A stretch of DNA of 64,000 nucleotides from Desertivirga xinjiangensis (GCF_024436435.1 NZ_JAFMZP010000005.1:62001-126000); one strand, 5' to 3'. Positions 1 to 9,433 are shown, counted from the stretch's first letter. A program made the numbers and translations. Notes: generated by a model not told the origin, from the letters alone.

Positions 1-113
1 ATTTGAGTAAAATATCTTTACCGGTATGACATTCGTTTTTAGATATACCCCTACGCTCCCGTAAAAAAAACACTTCTTTATTTATGGATGAGAAGCGTAA
101 ATCCTTACCTTCA

Positions 114-1373
114 CTAAACCTCAGAAACCTGGTAATTCTGATTCACCTTTTTATTAACGATCTGACTTACCTGGTAAACGAAGAATATGCAGAGAACAAT
201 CACCACAGATACCACGATGCCCAGAATATCATAATGCTCGAGCGGGCTCGAAGGAGTTTTCTGGCTTACCAGTAAGCCCGCACAAACTGCGGCTATACCG
301 CCAGCCATTTGCTGAAGTGAAGAATTAATACTCATAAAAGCGCCGCGGTCCTTCATCTCCGGTACGCTGGTAGTGAGAGTTGTGGCTGGAATCATGCGGC
401 TCATAATTCCCATAAAAAGGATCATATTGATCACAACGATCTCCCATAAAGGAGTAGCAGATAAATTGGTATAGATCACAATCATGATGATCGCCAGTAC
501 AGATCCCCCGGTAAACAATTTAAACTTATCTATACGGTCGCTCAGTTTCCCAATTATGGGCATGATAATGATCGAAGCGATCCCTGTGAACATAAAGACC
601 AATGGTAATTGCCCTGCAGTGATCTTAATGTTGTTAATTAAATACGCACTGCCGAAAGGCATCAGCATAAATCCACCTACCGACAATAGTGCTGTAGCAG
701 TAAAAGCCGTAAGATATGATCTGTTTGACAAGGTGTGCATAAAGTGAAGCATTGCACTCTTCTCAGACTTAATAGAAAGATGCCCGTCGATGGGTTTAAC
801 CTTAAACAGGATAACCACGAAAATGAAAATTGCCAGTATTACTATCATTAAAAATGACGAATGCCATCCCCATAAATTGGCGAGGTAGATCCCGATTGGA
901 ATACCCATAACCTGGCTTGCAGCAAATGCCATTTGTATGAAACCCATCACTCTTCCCCGCTGATTAATTGCAAAGAGGTCGGTTACGATGGCCAGTGAAA
1001 TGGAACCTATAACACCGCCGAAGAGCCCGGTGACCACCCTGGCAGCTAAAAGCATGTGGTAGGAGTTGGCCAGAGCGCAGAATAAAGTTCCGAGTATGAA
1101 GCCGCTGTAAAAGAATAACAGCAGTTTTTTACGGTCGAACTTGTCGGCAAAACCTGCAGCTAAAATTCCGGAAGCACCGGCACTAAAGGCATAGGAAGAT
1201 ACTACCAATCCGAAGCCAGAAGGGCTTATACTAAGTGATTTCATCAGCACGTCCCCGAGAGGAGAAAGTACCATGAAGTCCAGAATCACTGTAAATTGAA
1301 GCAAAGAAAGTAAAGCGACTAAGAGTTTTTGGTAAGAGGAAAAGGCAGGAGCGATATGTTGATTATTGTCCAT
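114..1373 (-). CDS. MFS transporter, AraJ-like efflux family
   Basis: A 419-residue polytopic inner-membrane protein with about 12 hydrophobic segments, the size of a drug/sugar-efflux MFS carrier. The first helix carries a DFMVLSPLG segment typical of the AraJ/chloramphenicol-efflux branch. The loop after helix 2 carries motif A (GFADKFDRKK, residues 74-83). The likely role is proton-coupled export of a small molecule; the substrate cannot be read from sequence. The start MDNNQH is the first Met of the frame and fits the family N-terminus. The next gene upstream on the same strand ends 18 bases away, so co-transcription is possible. Family assignment is firm, substrate unknown. Confidence 0.88.
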   Translation of the reverse strand: MDNNQHIAPAFSSYQKLLVALLSLLQFTVILDFMVLSPLGDVLMKSLSISPSGFGLVVSSYAFSAGASGILAAGFADKFDRKKLLLFFYSGFILGTLFCALANSYHMLLAARVVTGLFGGVIGSISLAIVTDLFAINQRGRVMGFIQMAFAASQVMGIPIGIYLANLWGWHSSFLMIVILAIFIFVVILFKVKPIDGHLSIKSEKSAMLHFMHTLSNRSYLTAFTATALLSVGGFMLMPFGSAYLINNIKITAGQLPLVFMFTGIASIIIMPIIGKLSDRIDKFKLFTGGSVLAIIMIVIYTNLSATPLWEIVVINMILFMGIMSRMIPATTLTTSVPEMKDRGAFMSINSSLQQMAGGIAAVCAGLLVSQKTPSSPLEHYDILGIVVSVVIVLCIFFVYQVSQIVNKKVNQNYQVSEV

Positions 1374-1391
1374 GATCTTATTAGTGTTATT

Positions 1392-1616
1392 TTATTCAAG
1401 TTCGCTACACGCGTATCCTAGTTTATTTAGGATTGTGATAATATCCTGTTCTGGCAATTGTGTCACAATTCTCAATACCCGGTCGATATCTTCGGTATCT
1501 ATGTTCCATTCTATGATGGACGTGATGGTGTCAAACCGCTCTTTCACTATACTGCAATCGGCTTTGGTACAGATATTAGTTTTAAAAACCAGGATATTAA
1601 TTGGACTGGGATTCAT
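1392..1616 (-). CDS. Small hypothetical protein, HMA-like fold possible
   Basis: About 74 residues from the Met at 1616 (MNPSPINILVFKTNI...). The frame stays open 17 codons further upstream to 1667, but the shorter start gives a protein that begins directly with a beta strand. The pattern strand / NICTKADC / helix / EWNID strand / helix with the tail LNKLGYACSELE resembles the ferredoxin-like fold of heavy-metal-associated domains, with a CTKADC segment where HMA proteins have CxxC. That similarity is my inference. It lies just upstream of the MFS exporter on the same strand. I do not recognise a named family. Confidence 0.55.
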   Translation of the reverse strand: MNPSPINILVFKTNICTKADCSIVKERFDTITSIIEWNIDTEDIDRVLRIVTQLPEQDIITILNKLGYACSELE

Positions 1617-1650
1617 GATGATGTATTTAAATGATAAGTTTAGAGTTTGA

Positions 1651-1770
1651 TCATTTTTCCAGGGCATTTGTTACAAGTTCAAAGGTCTGCCATAGAATTT
1701 CTTCCGTCATGGTAAATTTCCGTCTGCCGATATCTTTACCTCCGATATGAAAACGGATAAGGTTATAACT
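1651..1770 (-). pseudogene. Possible broken short reading frame
   Basis: Between the small gene ending the block below 1616 and the DUF6526 gene, the minus strand holds a 39-codon open stretch ending in TGA at 1651 (...GGKDIGRRKFTMTEEILWQ... through ALEK). A second open stretch in another frame lies immediately upstream (about 1728-1815, containing FEEPTKGYKMTYLKE). Together they read like one protein interrupted by a frameshift near 1755-1765. No family is recognised, and short open stretches arise by chance, so this is only a possibility. Confidence 0.2.
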
Positions 1771-1849
1771 TCACACTCTTTGAGATACGTCATCTTGTAG
1801 CCTTTTGTAGGTTCTTCGAACCGATAAAATACTTTTCAAACCCCGTCAC

Positions 1850-2287
1850 CTAAACCCTCATATAGTCAGGAACCCAGTTTTTTATAGCATCCTTTATCTG
1901 AGCAGGATTCAAATCTTCCGCTATGCTTCTTTGAACTAATCCTTCCAGCTCTTCATTTGAAGCAAAACGTAAAGCGGCTAGTTGTCCGAAGGAAAGCTGG
2001 TTTTCAATATTTTCCAGTTTTTTGCCTGTAAGCTGATAGTATCTCAGGCGCATTTCCAGGCGAACAATCCGGTTCTGATTGTTCAGCGCATAATGTTGAC
2101 GAAGCATAAACGATAGCCAGCCCAGGATAAAGAACACAGCGGCTAGGAGCAGAAATTCGATCCTCTTATCCGGATGCTCAAAACTTAGCCAGGCACTTAC
2201 GGCCGTGAGTACGATAACAACAGGATAAAACACAAAATGGTGTGGGTAATAAAAGCGAATATGGTTAGTCTTGTTCTGAGTCTCCAT
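1850..2287 (-). CDS. DUF6526 family membrane protein
   Basis: A 145-residue protein with a short polar N-terminus ending in HIRFYYPHHF, two adjacent membrane helices (about residues 18-40 and 45-63) and a cytosolic helical C-terminal half containing RLEMRLRYYQLTGK and ending in WVPDYMRV. This matches the Bacteroidota DUF6526 family in length and motif layout. Function is unknown. It is divergent from the pseudouridine synthase gene with about 90 bases between the starts, which must hold both promoters. The start is the only Met before the hydrophobic region. Confidence 0.8.
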   Translation of the reverse strand: METQNKTNHIRFYYPHHFVFYPVVIVLTAVSAWLSFEHPDKRIEFLLLAAVFFILGWLSFMLRQHYALNNQNRIVRLEMRLRYYQLTGKKLENIENQLSFGQLAALRFASNEELEGLVQRSIAEDLNPAQIKDAIKNWVPDYMRV

Positions 2288-2379
2288 TTTTATATTTTAG
2301 CTGCAAAAGTAGATAATATTTCACGCCTTAAATATTTAACTAATTTTACGGCAAAGATTTGCTCCTAAGAGAAAGATAC

Positions 2380-3357
2380 ATGTCTGAAAACAATTCTATA
2401 CGGCTAAATAAATACATAAGTGAGAGTGGTATATGCTCAAGGCGGGAGGCTGACCGCTATATAGAGCGAGGCAATGTCTTTATCAATGGTAAAAGGGCTA
2501 AAATCGGGGATCAGGTATTTCCAGGCGACAGAGTTATGGTGAACGGGAATAACATCGAACCACGGGACGAGGAGGATTTTATACTGATCGCATTCAACAA
2601 GCCTGTTGGTATAACAACCACCACTGAAGCCGGCGTAAGGGATAATATAGTCGACTATGTAAACCACAGCGACAGGATCTTTCCTATTGGACGTCTGGAT
2701 AAAGACTCTCAGGGCCTGATCTTTCTGACGAATAATGGTGATATCGTCAATAAGATATTACGTGCCGGTAATAAGCATGAAAAAGAATACCTGGTAACGG
2801 TTGATAAACCCATAACAGAGCAGTTTATTGAATCGATGTCATCGGGAGTTCCTATCCTCGGAGTAATGACCCGTAAATGCAGGGTGTCGAAAGAAAGTAC
2901 TTTTGTTTTTAAGATCATTCTGATGCAGGGTTTGAACCGGCAGATCCGGAGAATGTGTGAGCATTTTGACTATGAAGTAGTAAAGCTCGAACGAACCCGG
3001 ATAATGAATGTCAGCCTAAAGGGGCTGCCTATAGGCGAATGGCGGGAACTAACCGAAGAGGAGCGCTCCGAAATCCTCAGAGCTGTAAAGGATTCTAGTT
3101 CTGATCATCATAAAGTAAAGAAAACAAAGAACGAGGTTTTCAAAGGTGATAACAAAAATGAACCTAAACATAGGAACAATCCGGATAAACGCTTTAGTGG
3201 CGGTTTACACGGCACTGCTTCAAAAGATCAGCACAGAAGCAAAAGGGGAGGAGAGCGGCATTCTTCCGGTGCGTCGGCTTCGGGGCCTTCCAGAAAAACC
3301 GGGAAATCAGCATCGGGAGGCAAAAGCGGCGGCAGACCGAAAGGTAGGCAAAGGTAA
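2380..3357 (+). CDS. rluF: 23S rRNA pseudouridine synthase, RluF type, with basic tail
   Basis: A 325-residue RNA-modifying enzyme that isomerises a uridine in 23S rRNA. Residues 8-60 form an S4 RNA-binding domain ([18 protein letters not shown]). The RluB/E/F catalytic domain follows, with catalytic Asp107 in [10 protein letters not shown] and the later motif [23 protein letters not shown] place the start at MSENN (2380), seven codons inside the longest frame, because the S4 domain begins directly after it and AGAGAAAG precedes it. After about residue 245 there is a long low-complexity tail rich in Lys, Arg, Gly and Ser, probably an extra RNA contact. RluF versus RluB specificity is by overall resemblance only. 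Confidence 0.85.
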   Translation: MSENNSIRLNKYISESGICSRREADRYIERGNVFINGKRAKIGDQVFPGDRVMVNGNNIEPRDEEDFILIAFNKPVGITTTTEAGVRDNIVDYVNHSDRIFPIGRLDKDSQGLIFLTNNGDIVNKILRAGNKHEKEYLVTVDKPITEQFIESMSSGVPILGVMTRKCRVSKESTFVFKIILMQGLNRQIRRMCEHFDYEVVKLERTRIMNVSLKGLPIGEWRELTEEERSEILRAVKDSSSDHHKVKKTKNEVFKGDNKNEPKHRNNPDKRFSGGLHGTASKDQHRSKRGGERHSSGASASGPSRKTGKSASGGKSGGRPKGRQR

Positions 3358-3445
3358 ACACCTCGTATGCGCTTTACGCAACAGGAAACCCATGGTTTAG
3401 ATTAATTGAAATTAAGAAAACCAGATTTTTTCCATGCAGCTGAAT

Positions 3446-4297
3446 TTAAGCGATTTTTACGCTTAATACCGGAACCGGCGAATCCTCGATCACCTTTTGA
3501 GTATAATCACGCGTAAAAAATGCTTTTAACCCTTTTTTGAGCGTTGCTGTGATCACGATAAGATCCGACTTTTTCTCTACAGCCTTTCTAACCACTTCCC
3601 TGGCCATATCCCGAGCTACATTCAGTTCCTTTTCTACCTGAACATCATCTTTCGACATGAGTTGATCTGCCTTTTTCATCAGGGTATCGACAGTTTGTCT
3701 CTCTTCTTTTTTCATCTCCGGATTTTGAGTGCTAAACAATAAAACACTAGAGTTATTTTTTTTGATGATCGGCAAAGTAATGCCAAGTTTTTCAAGTCCG
3801 GCACGTAAAGGTCTTACGGGAATTAACACATTTTTGAAGTCGAGGTATGCCCGCTCATGTGGAACTGTGAGTATGGCACAGCCTGAATGTTCCAGAACTT
3901 TATAAATACTGTTTGTTTTTAAAAGACTAAAACCACTGCCTGAATGATTTTTCTCAATGATGATCAAATCACAATACAGGTCCTTTGCTTTCGAGGGAAT
4001 GGTTTGATAATACGGTCCTTCTGCGGTGTGGTAAAAGCACACGATGTTATTCTGGGCCATTATCATATTAGCTTGTGATTCTAACCTGTTAAGGGTGGCG
4101 ACCTCTGCCTCCAATACCATTTCAAGAATTCTTGGGTTTTTGCCAGGTGGAAAAACTAGATGGCTGTTTTCTTTTATATGCAGGAGATGCAGCACAGCAC
4201 CATGTCTTTTGCACATCGCAATCCCTGTTTTCAATGCATTAGCTGCGGATTCAGAAAAATTAACAGGGATAATTATGTTTTTGAATGACTCTTTCAT
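3446..4297 (-). CDS. Universal stress protein, tandem UspA domains
   Basis: A 283-residue cytosolic protein made of two Usp folds. The first starts with FKNIIIPVNFSESAANALK and the second (about residue 150) with FKNVLIPVRPLRAGLEKLG. The C-terminal half ends in KSDLIVITATLKKGLKAFF, TQKVIEDSPVPVLSVKIA, the usual last strand of the Usp fold. The strict ATP-binding G-2x-G-9x-G(S/T) motif is not clear in either half, so nucleotide binding is uncertain. The gene stands alone, convergent with rluF and upstream of nhaA on the same strand. Its likely role is in stress or stationary-phase adaptation, by family only. Confidence 0.85.
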   Translation of the reverse strand: MKESFKNIIIPVNFSESAANALKTGIAMCKRHGAVLHLLHIKENSHLVFPPGKNPRILEMVLEAEVATLNRLESQANMIMAQNNIVCFYHTAEGPYYQTIPSKAKDLYCDLIIIEKNHSGSGFSLLKTNSIYKVLEHSGCAILTVPHERAYLDFKNVLIPVRPLRAGLEKLGITLPIIKKNNSSVLLFSTQNPEMKKEERQTVDTLMKKADQLMSKDDVQVEKELNVARDMAREVVRKAVEKKSDLIVITATLKKGLKAFFTRDYTQKVIEDSPVPVLSVKIA

Positions 4298-4503
4298 AAT
4301 AAATCGTTTTGGTAAAAGACAATATGGACAATAATTGTGCAGAAAACGAAATTGTCTTCGATCTGTCCGTTTGTTGTTTTTATTCTAGGTAAGAAAATCC
4401 CCCTGGAGTATATATAAATAGTTTATCGGTTCATCTCCTTTATCTTCATTTAAATTAAACTGCTCGACAACAAAGAGGAGATTTGCCTAAAAATGGCTTC
4501 ATC

Positions 4504-5673
4504 TTATTGTTTAAGTTTGTAGATCCATTTCAACACGGAAAAGCCAACAGCCCCCGCGAGCACGGAAGTGACTAAAATAACGAATTTAGCTTCGGTTTGG
4601 TGTGCTATGCTTTCATAGGATAGCATAGCAATGAATATAGACATCGTAAAGCCTATCCCTGCCAAAATCCCTAGCCCCCAGATCTGGCTCCATCGACTAC
4701 CCTCAGGCATGCTTCCAAGTCCGGTTTTAACCGCTACCCATGACATTATGAAAATCCCTACAGGCTTACCCAGAAACAATCCTAAAAGGATTCCCATTCC
4801 CATATTCGTAAATAATCCACCAAACATCTCTATATTCAGTGCGATGTTTGTGTTAGCTAAAGCAAAAAGTGGCATGATCAGGAAGTTCACGGGCTTGGTT
4901 AAATGGTGTTCAAGGTTCTCCAGTGGTGAGGTTTTACTGTCGGGCGTTGTCGGGATTGTCAGGGCAGTTAAAACACCGGCAATAGTTGCATGAATACCCG
5001 AGTGATGAATAAAATACCACATAAAAAGCCCGGGAATAAGGTAGAAAAAGATATTTGTCACATTTAACCGGTTCAAAAGAATTAGAACGATCAACACTGC
5101 CCCCGCATACACCAGATAGTTATAATGTATTTCAGATGAATAGAATAACGCAATTACTAAAATGGCCCCAAGATCATCTACAATAGCAAGAGCGGTTAGA
5201 AAGACTTTTAGAGATGTCGGCACCTTATTTCCCAAAATTGATAAGAGCGCGATAGCAAAGGCGATATCAGTAGCCATTGGAATTCCCCATCCATTGGCAG
5301 TAGAAGTATTATTATTGAAAAGCGCAAAAACCAGAGCAGGAACAAACATTCCTCCAATGGCCGCAAATACGGGTAGTGCCGCCTGTTTTGGAGAAGCAAG
5401 CTCGCCCTCAACCAGCTCCCGTTTAATTTCCAGTCCTACTAAAAGAAAAAATACGGCCATTAAACCGTCGTTTATCCACATCAGCACGGGATATTCGAGA
5501 TCAATATTTCCGACCTTTCCACCAAGAGGTAGTTTTAGAATGGAGGAAAAAGAATCCCCGAAAGGAGAATTGGCAATAATCAAACTGATTACCACACAAA
5601 TAATTAGGATGATACCTCCTGCGGATTTAGAGGCGAAAAAATCTTTAAATGAATTTAAATTAATATTTTTCAT
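4504..5673 (-). CDS. nhaA: Na+/H+ antiporter NhaA
   Basis: A 389-residue inner-membrane antiporter that exports Na+ (or Li+) in exchange for protons. The length and about 12 membrane segments match NhaA. Diagnostic residues are present: Asp136 in ATDIAFA and the paired Asp166-Asp167 in ALAIVDDLGAIL, equivalent to Asp133, Asp163 and Asp164 of the E. coli protein. The N-terminal GLMAVFFLLVGLEIKRE signature is also intact. It stands as a single gene about 200 bases upstream of the universal stress gene, so it is probably a separate transcript. Confidence 0.95.
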   Translation of the reverse strand: MKNINLNSFKDFFASKSAGGIILIICVVISLIIANSPFGDSFSSILKLPLGGKVGNIDLEYPVLMWINDGLMAVFFLLVGLEIKRELVEGELASPKQAALPVFAAIGGMFVPALVFALFNNNTSTANGWGIPMATDIAFAIALLSILGNKVPTSLKVFLTALAIVDDLGAILVIALFYSSEIHYNYLVYAGAVLIVLILLNRLNVTNIFFYLIPGLFMWYFIHHSGIHATIAGVLTALTIPTTPDSKTSPLENLEHHLTKPVNFLIMPLFALANTNIALNIEMFGGLFTNMGMGILLGLFLGKPVGIFIMSWVAVKTGLGSMPEGSRWSQIWGLGILAGIGFTMSIFIAMLSYESIAHQTEAKFVILVTSVLAGAVGFSVLKWIYKLKQ

Positions 5674-5810
5674 ACAATGTTTTTAGAGCATTCTGAGTAC
5701 GAGCCGAAAAAAAGAAAGAAATAATAGTAATTGACTGATAACCGGAATTAACATCAGATCAGCATAGCATTTAGAACCTGTTAATAATTAATATATTAAC
5801 AACAAAGAAT

Positions 5811-6122
5811 TCAAATAATGATTTGTCTGCAGAAAAGAAAGATAGGGATTGTGTCAAAGCAGTATTCATTTGCTACAAGCTTTATAAAGCTGACAGCGTC
5901 TGCATAATTCGAAGAAAAGACAAAATGAAATGTTAAAAAGGGGAGTTCATCAATAATCTGGCTCAGGCTCGATGCTGCCTGCGTATTAGCTGGACCGGGA
6001 TGAATATACGTGCTATAATCATCCGCACGCACTTTTTCCACCTGTTCCATTGACGAAAAGGAGGCTATTATCAGGCTTAAGGAAGTAATGAAAACTAATA
6101 TAAACAGGCACTGATCTTTCAT
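5811..6122 (-). CDS. Hypothetical secreted protein
   Basis: A 103-residue frame with a credible N-terminal signal sequence (MKDQ, then a 16-residue hydrophobic core, about residues 5-22). No lipobox or known domain is visible and the rest is mixed polar and hydrophobic. The start is followed by a proper signal peptide, which is the main argument that it is real. It stands alone between nhaA and the GH43 gene on the same strand. I do not recognise it. It may be a small species-specific secreted protein or a chance frame. Confidence 0.4.
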   Translation of the reverse strand: MKDQCLFILVFITSLSLIIASFSSMEQVEKVRADDYSTYIHPGPANTQAASSLSQIIDELPFLTFHFVFSSNYADAVSFIKLVANEYCFDTIPIFLFCRQIII

Positions 6123-6196
6123 CGTTCATGGCAAAAGTAAAAATTCTGGTTAATAACCGAAAGTTAAAGGATGTATCTCCGGTCACTCTTTCGACT

Positions 6197-6214
6197 TAGC
6201 TTGAGGTCAAGCTA
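6197..6214 (-). terminator. Weak hairpin after GH43 gene
   Basis: TAGCTTGA and TCAAGCTA flank a GG loop just downstream of the GH43 stop codon. The stem is only 8 base pairs and no run of U follows, so termination by it is uncertain. Confidence 0.25.
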
Positions 6215-6225
6215 GCGGTCCTACT

Positions 6226-7497
6226 CTAAAGCGCCGTCCCTTCCGATGTCATAATTATTCGCTTTATGGTATTGTCACTATTATAGAATAAGCCGTCAAG
6301 GCAAACAGATCTTCGATGGCTTCCGCCATTTGTTAAACCGCCATTGTGATAGAAAATGAAGGACTTGCCTTTAATGTCGATGATACATGGGCGGTTTGTT
6401 AGGCAATTGCCGGCAATTTCATTTAAAATGCCTTTGAATTCCCAGGGACCGTGTATGCTGCGGCTCATAGCATAAGCTACTTTCTCAGGCATGCCATATC
6501 CGTACGACAGGTAATACCAGTCATTTCGCTTATGGATATGAGATCCTTCCTCAAATCCTGGCAAATCAACTTGTTTGATTTCACTGTCTATGCTGATCAG
6601 GTCATCGCCAAGCCGGGCATAATAACATTTTCCGTTACCCCAGAAAATATAGGCAGTTCCATCATCATCGATCAGAACCGAGGGATCAAGATTAGCTTTT
6701 TCATTATCGGTAGGAGGGACATCCTTGCTTGTGATCAAAGCTGCACCTAATGCATCAGTATACCCCCTTTCAGGATGGGAAGAAATTGCGACGCCGATGG
6801 CGGTGCCCTTTATTTCTGCATGCTTTACCGATACGTACCAGTAAAATTTTCCCGCCCGCTCAATTACTTTTGAGGCAAAAGCACCACCTGAAGCCCATTT
6901 AAAGTCTACTGCTTTTAAGGGAGAGGGATGCTCCTCCCAGTTTTTCAGATCTGCAGATGAGAAGCACAGCCATTTGTTCATTATGTATTCTTCCTGATCA
7001 GGTCCGGCCTCGTCGTGTCCCGTATATAAGTAAACTTTATCGTTATATACTACCACAGTAGGATCTGAAGTATATTTATGTTTGATAATGGGATTGCCAC
7101 TTACACCAGGAACAGCGTTCTGGTTAACAAAAGCAGCCCCGGTACGGGCTGCACCTGGAAGTTGTTCATCCAGCGATCTACGGTAGCGTATACACCCTTC
7201 CATAAATTCTGACCATTCGGGAACTGTAATTTCGCCTGGTGTTTTTTCAGGCAAAAGTGACCAAAGTATGGGATGATGCCAGCAAAGCTCATGTCCGGTA
7301 CTATCGCGGTGTTTTCTGATAGCATCCCTTAATTTTTTAACTTCCCCGATCAGTTCTTCCCGGGACAGTAAGTCTAGGTCTTTGTCGTTTGCAAACATTG
7401 TCAGAAATTTTGGGTGTCGGTAGATTTTAAAAAGGCTAACTCCTTTATCCGGTTTGTACCCCATTAGAAATATTTCCAGCTGCGGGTCTGCAGACAT
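6226..7497 (-). CDS. GH43 glycosidase fused to a cytosolic DUF domain
   Basis: A 423-residue protein in two parts. Residues 130-423 are a five-bladed-propeller GH43 domain (arabinofuranosidase/xylosidase type) with general base Asp145 (TSDP), pKa-tuning Asp271 (LDPS) and a Glu at 317-318 (EEGSHIHKRNDWYYL) at the general-acid position. Residues about 34-122 (SREELIGEVKKLRDAI, HELCWHHPILWSLLPEK, GCIRYRRSLDEQLP) look like a separate cytosolic protein family I recall as a stand-alone protein of about 100 residues. There is no signal peptide, although GH43 enzymes of this type are normally exported. Met34 (7398) is an alternative start. The fusion could be genuine or the product of a deletion. Confidence 0.82.
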   Translation of the reverse strand: MSADPQLEIFLMGYKPDKGVSLFKIYRHPKFLTMFANDKDLDLLSREELIGEVKKLRDAIRKHRDSTGHELCWHHPILWSLLPEKTPGEITVPEWSEFMEGCIRYRRSLDEQLPGAARTGAAFVNQNAVPGVSGNPIIKHKYTSDPTVVVYNDKVYLYTGHDEAGPDQEEYIMNKWLCFSSADLKNWEEHPSPLKAVDFKWASGGAFASKVIERAGKFYWYVSVKHAEIKGTAIGVAISSHPERGYTDALGAALITSKDVPPTDNEKANLDPSVLIDDDGTAYIFWGNGKCYYARLGDDLISIDSEIKQVDLPGFEEGSHIHKRNDWYYLSYGYGMPEKVAYAMSRSIHGPWEFKGILNEIAGNCLTNRPCIIDIKGKSFIFYHNGGLTNGGSHRRSVCLDGLFYNSDNTIKRIIMTSEGTAL

Positions 7498-7809
7498 GAA
7501 CAGTAGAGAAAGAGAATGGTTTATTTATTTGTTCTTCTTTGAAGACTTCGCAAACCGGATTATAGTCCAGGCAAAACTTTACGCAGTAAGACAATTCTTC
7601 CTCCCGCATATTTTCAGCGATCGATACATATAAATACTAGGAACACATACCGGCAAATAATCATATTAATAGGTTGTCCCGAAAGATTCGCTAAATTCAA
7701 TTTGGCAGCTGTTTAATATAAGTTAATATTCTCTTAATCTAAATCGTGTATTTTTGTGCGGTAAGATAGTTTTAAAAAGACTTAGCCTTGCATCAGATAA
7801 AGGGATCAG
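7498..7809. other. Divergent intergenic region, GH43 / sigma factor
   Basis: This 312-base AT-rich stretch separates the GH43 gene (minus) from the ECF sigma gene (plus) and must hold both promoters. The only clear element is a TATTTTTG box at 7749-7756, described separately. I see no reading frame, RNA gene or repeat in the rest. Confidence 0.6.
7749..7756 (+). promoter_or_regulatory. Candidate -7 box for the sigma gene
   Basis: TATTTTTG matches the Bacteroidota -7 consensus TAnnTTTG exactly and lies 54 bases before the ATG of the sigma gene. No TTTG -33 box is found at the usual 19-21 base spacing, so support is partial. Confidence 0.4.
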
Positions 7810-8403
7810 ATGGCAAACGTGTCAGAAAAGATAGATGAGGAATTATTTTCGTTAGTAAAGCAAGGCGATCACTCCGCTTTTCGGAGGTTATTTGATTCAT
7901 ATTGGGAAGAAGCTTATAAGCTCGTCTGGAAGAAAACAGGCTCTGAAGAAGAAGCCAAAGATATTGTCCAGACTCTTTTTATTTATATCTGGAATAATGC
8001 TGCTAAGATAAATCTCAGGCGTTCTTTTGAATCCTACCTTTTTGCATCGCTCAAGTATAAGATCATCAACTACTATGTAGCCTCGTCGAGGTATTCTTTT
8101 GCCGATACGGAGGAATTTCAAAACGACGTTAATTTGTCTGTTCTTCCACACCTGCCGCTAGAAACACGTGAACTGGAAAAGATACTTGATGAAGAGATTG
8201 ACAGCCTTCCCGACCGGATGAAAGAAATTCTTCAGCTCTCCTGCAAGGAAGGGCTTTCAATTGCCGAGATCTCTGTAAAATTATCTATTGCCGAGAAGAC
8301 AGTAAAGAACCAGCTTTCTTTAGGTATTGGGCGTCTCCGGGAATCTCTGATAGCCAAATATGACCTTTGGTTGCCCATTCTTGTTGTGTTAATAAAACGT
8401 TAA
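7810..8403 (+). CDS. ECF RNA polymerase sigma-70 factor
   Basis: A 197-residue extracytoplasmic-function sigma factor. Region 2 covers about residues 20-95 (HSAFRRLFDSYWEEAYKLVW, GSEEEAKDIVQTLFIYIW, SFESYLFASLKYKIINYY). Region 4, a helix-turn-helix, covers about 130-185 (LPDRMKEILQLSCKEGLSIAEISVKLSIAEKTVKNQLSLGI split between recognition helices). It directs polymerase to target promoters once released from its anti-sigma factor. The FecR gene starts 85 bases downstream and the STN-containing receptor follows, so this is a cell-surface-signalling triplet in which ligand binding outside the cell activates transcription of the receptor locus. Confidence 0.92.
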   Translation: MANVSEKIDEELFSLVKQGDHSAFRRLFDSYWEEAYKLVWKKTGSEEEAKDIVQTLFIYIWNNAAKINLRRSFESYLFASLKYKIINYYVASSRYSFADTEEFQNDVNLSVLPHLPLETRELEKILDEEIDSLPDRMKEILQLSCKEGLSIAEISVKLSIAEKTVKNQLSLGIGRLRESLIAKYDLWLPILVVLIKR

Positions 8404-8488
8404 CAATATTAAGATTCCATTAAATCGCATATTAGGCCGGGACAAATGAAGATTTTTCTTGCCATACGAGTGAGATACATTTTTACTC

Positions 8489-9433
8489 ATGGACAGAAAT
8501 TTATTCAGGTTGCTCAGAAATTACCTTTCTGGCAGTGTCACCGCCGACGACCGGGAGCATATCAACGACTGGTACAATCAGTTGGATAAGGCAGAAGCCC
8601 GGTTCAGAAATCCCTTTGTGAAGCGAAGGGTTAAACAAAACCTTTGGGAAAACATTCAGACAAGCACCGGAATTTTTGCAGCTGAGAGTCGCCAGATGTA
8701 CTGGCAGGCAGCAGCAGCCATCATTCTTATGGTATCGGCGGGGCTGTTGTTTTTTTATAAGACACAGCATGGTTACCGCGAGCAGCAGATAGCCTATCGA
8801 ACCATTACTGTACCTGCCGGTGAAACCAAAAACATTAAGCTTGCAGACGGATCAGAGATTTACCTGAACTCTGGTGCCGTATTCAACTATCCTGCCGCAT
8901 TCGCTGATACCGCAAGGCAGGTTAGACTACTTAAAGGAGAAGCGTTCTTCTCGGTGGCGAAAGACGCAGACCGGCCTTTCCGCATCAGCTCAGGGAAGAT
9001 CACAACAACGGTACTTGGAACAAGCTTCAACATACGTACATTAAAACGCAGCGGCCTTTACCAGATAAAAGTGATGACAGGGAAGGTGCGTGTTAGCGCT
9101 GGTGGCTCAGAATTGGCAACTTTAACAAAAAATGCAGGTCTTGAAGCCAATCTCATCAACGGGAAGAAGCTAGCCCTGATAAAGCATTCAGAATCGAATC
9201 CATCCTGGATGTCGGGCAGCGTTGAACTCGAATCCGCCTCCTTCCAGGAGCTCTCGGATGTAATGGAACTGTATTACGGCATTCAATTACAATCTGACGA
9301 CGAGCATGTCCTGCAGGGTAGTTACTCTTTAAGTTTCAACAGAAAAGATAAAGCTGATACGGTGCTGGAAATCATCAGTTCCATTAAACGCATGCAGTAC
9401 GAACGCAAAGGAAACCGGGTGATAATAAAATAA
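8489..9433 (+). CDS. FecR family anti-sigma factor
   Basis: A 314-residue single-pass inner-membrane protein. Residues 1-70 are the cytosolic sigma-binding part, 71-90 the membrane helix (YWQAAAAIILMVSAGLLFFY), about 105-205 the periplasmic FecR domain (ITVPAGETKNIKLADGSEIYLNSGA), and about 245-314 a DUF4974 domain (LESASFQELSDVMELYYGI). It should hold the upstream sigma factor inactive and receive the signal from the STN domain of the downstream receptor. It is 85 bases after the sigma gene and 16 bases before the receptor gene, so the three are likely one transcript. Confidence 0.92.
   Translation: MDRNLFRLLRNYLSGSVTADDREHINDWYNQLDKAEARFRNPFVKRRVKQNLWENIQTSTGIFAAESRQMYWQAAAAIILMVSAGLLFFYKTQHGYREQQIAYRTITVPAGETKNIKLADGSEIYLNSGAVFNYPAAFADTARQVRLLKGEAFFSVAKDADRPFRISSGKITTTVLGTSFNIRTLKRSGLYQIKVMTGKVRVSAGGSELATLTKNAGLEANLINGKKLALIKHSESNPSWMSGSVELESASFQELSDVMELYYGIQLQSDDEHVLQGSYSLSFNRKDKADTVLEIISSIKRMQYERKGNRVIIK

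Noticed and set aside
5162-5686. 174-codon plus-strand frame opposite nhaA
   Set aside because: Antisense shadow of a clearly identified NhaA gene; low-complexity Ser/Pro/Lys composition and no domain.
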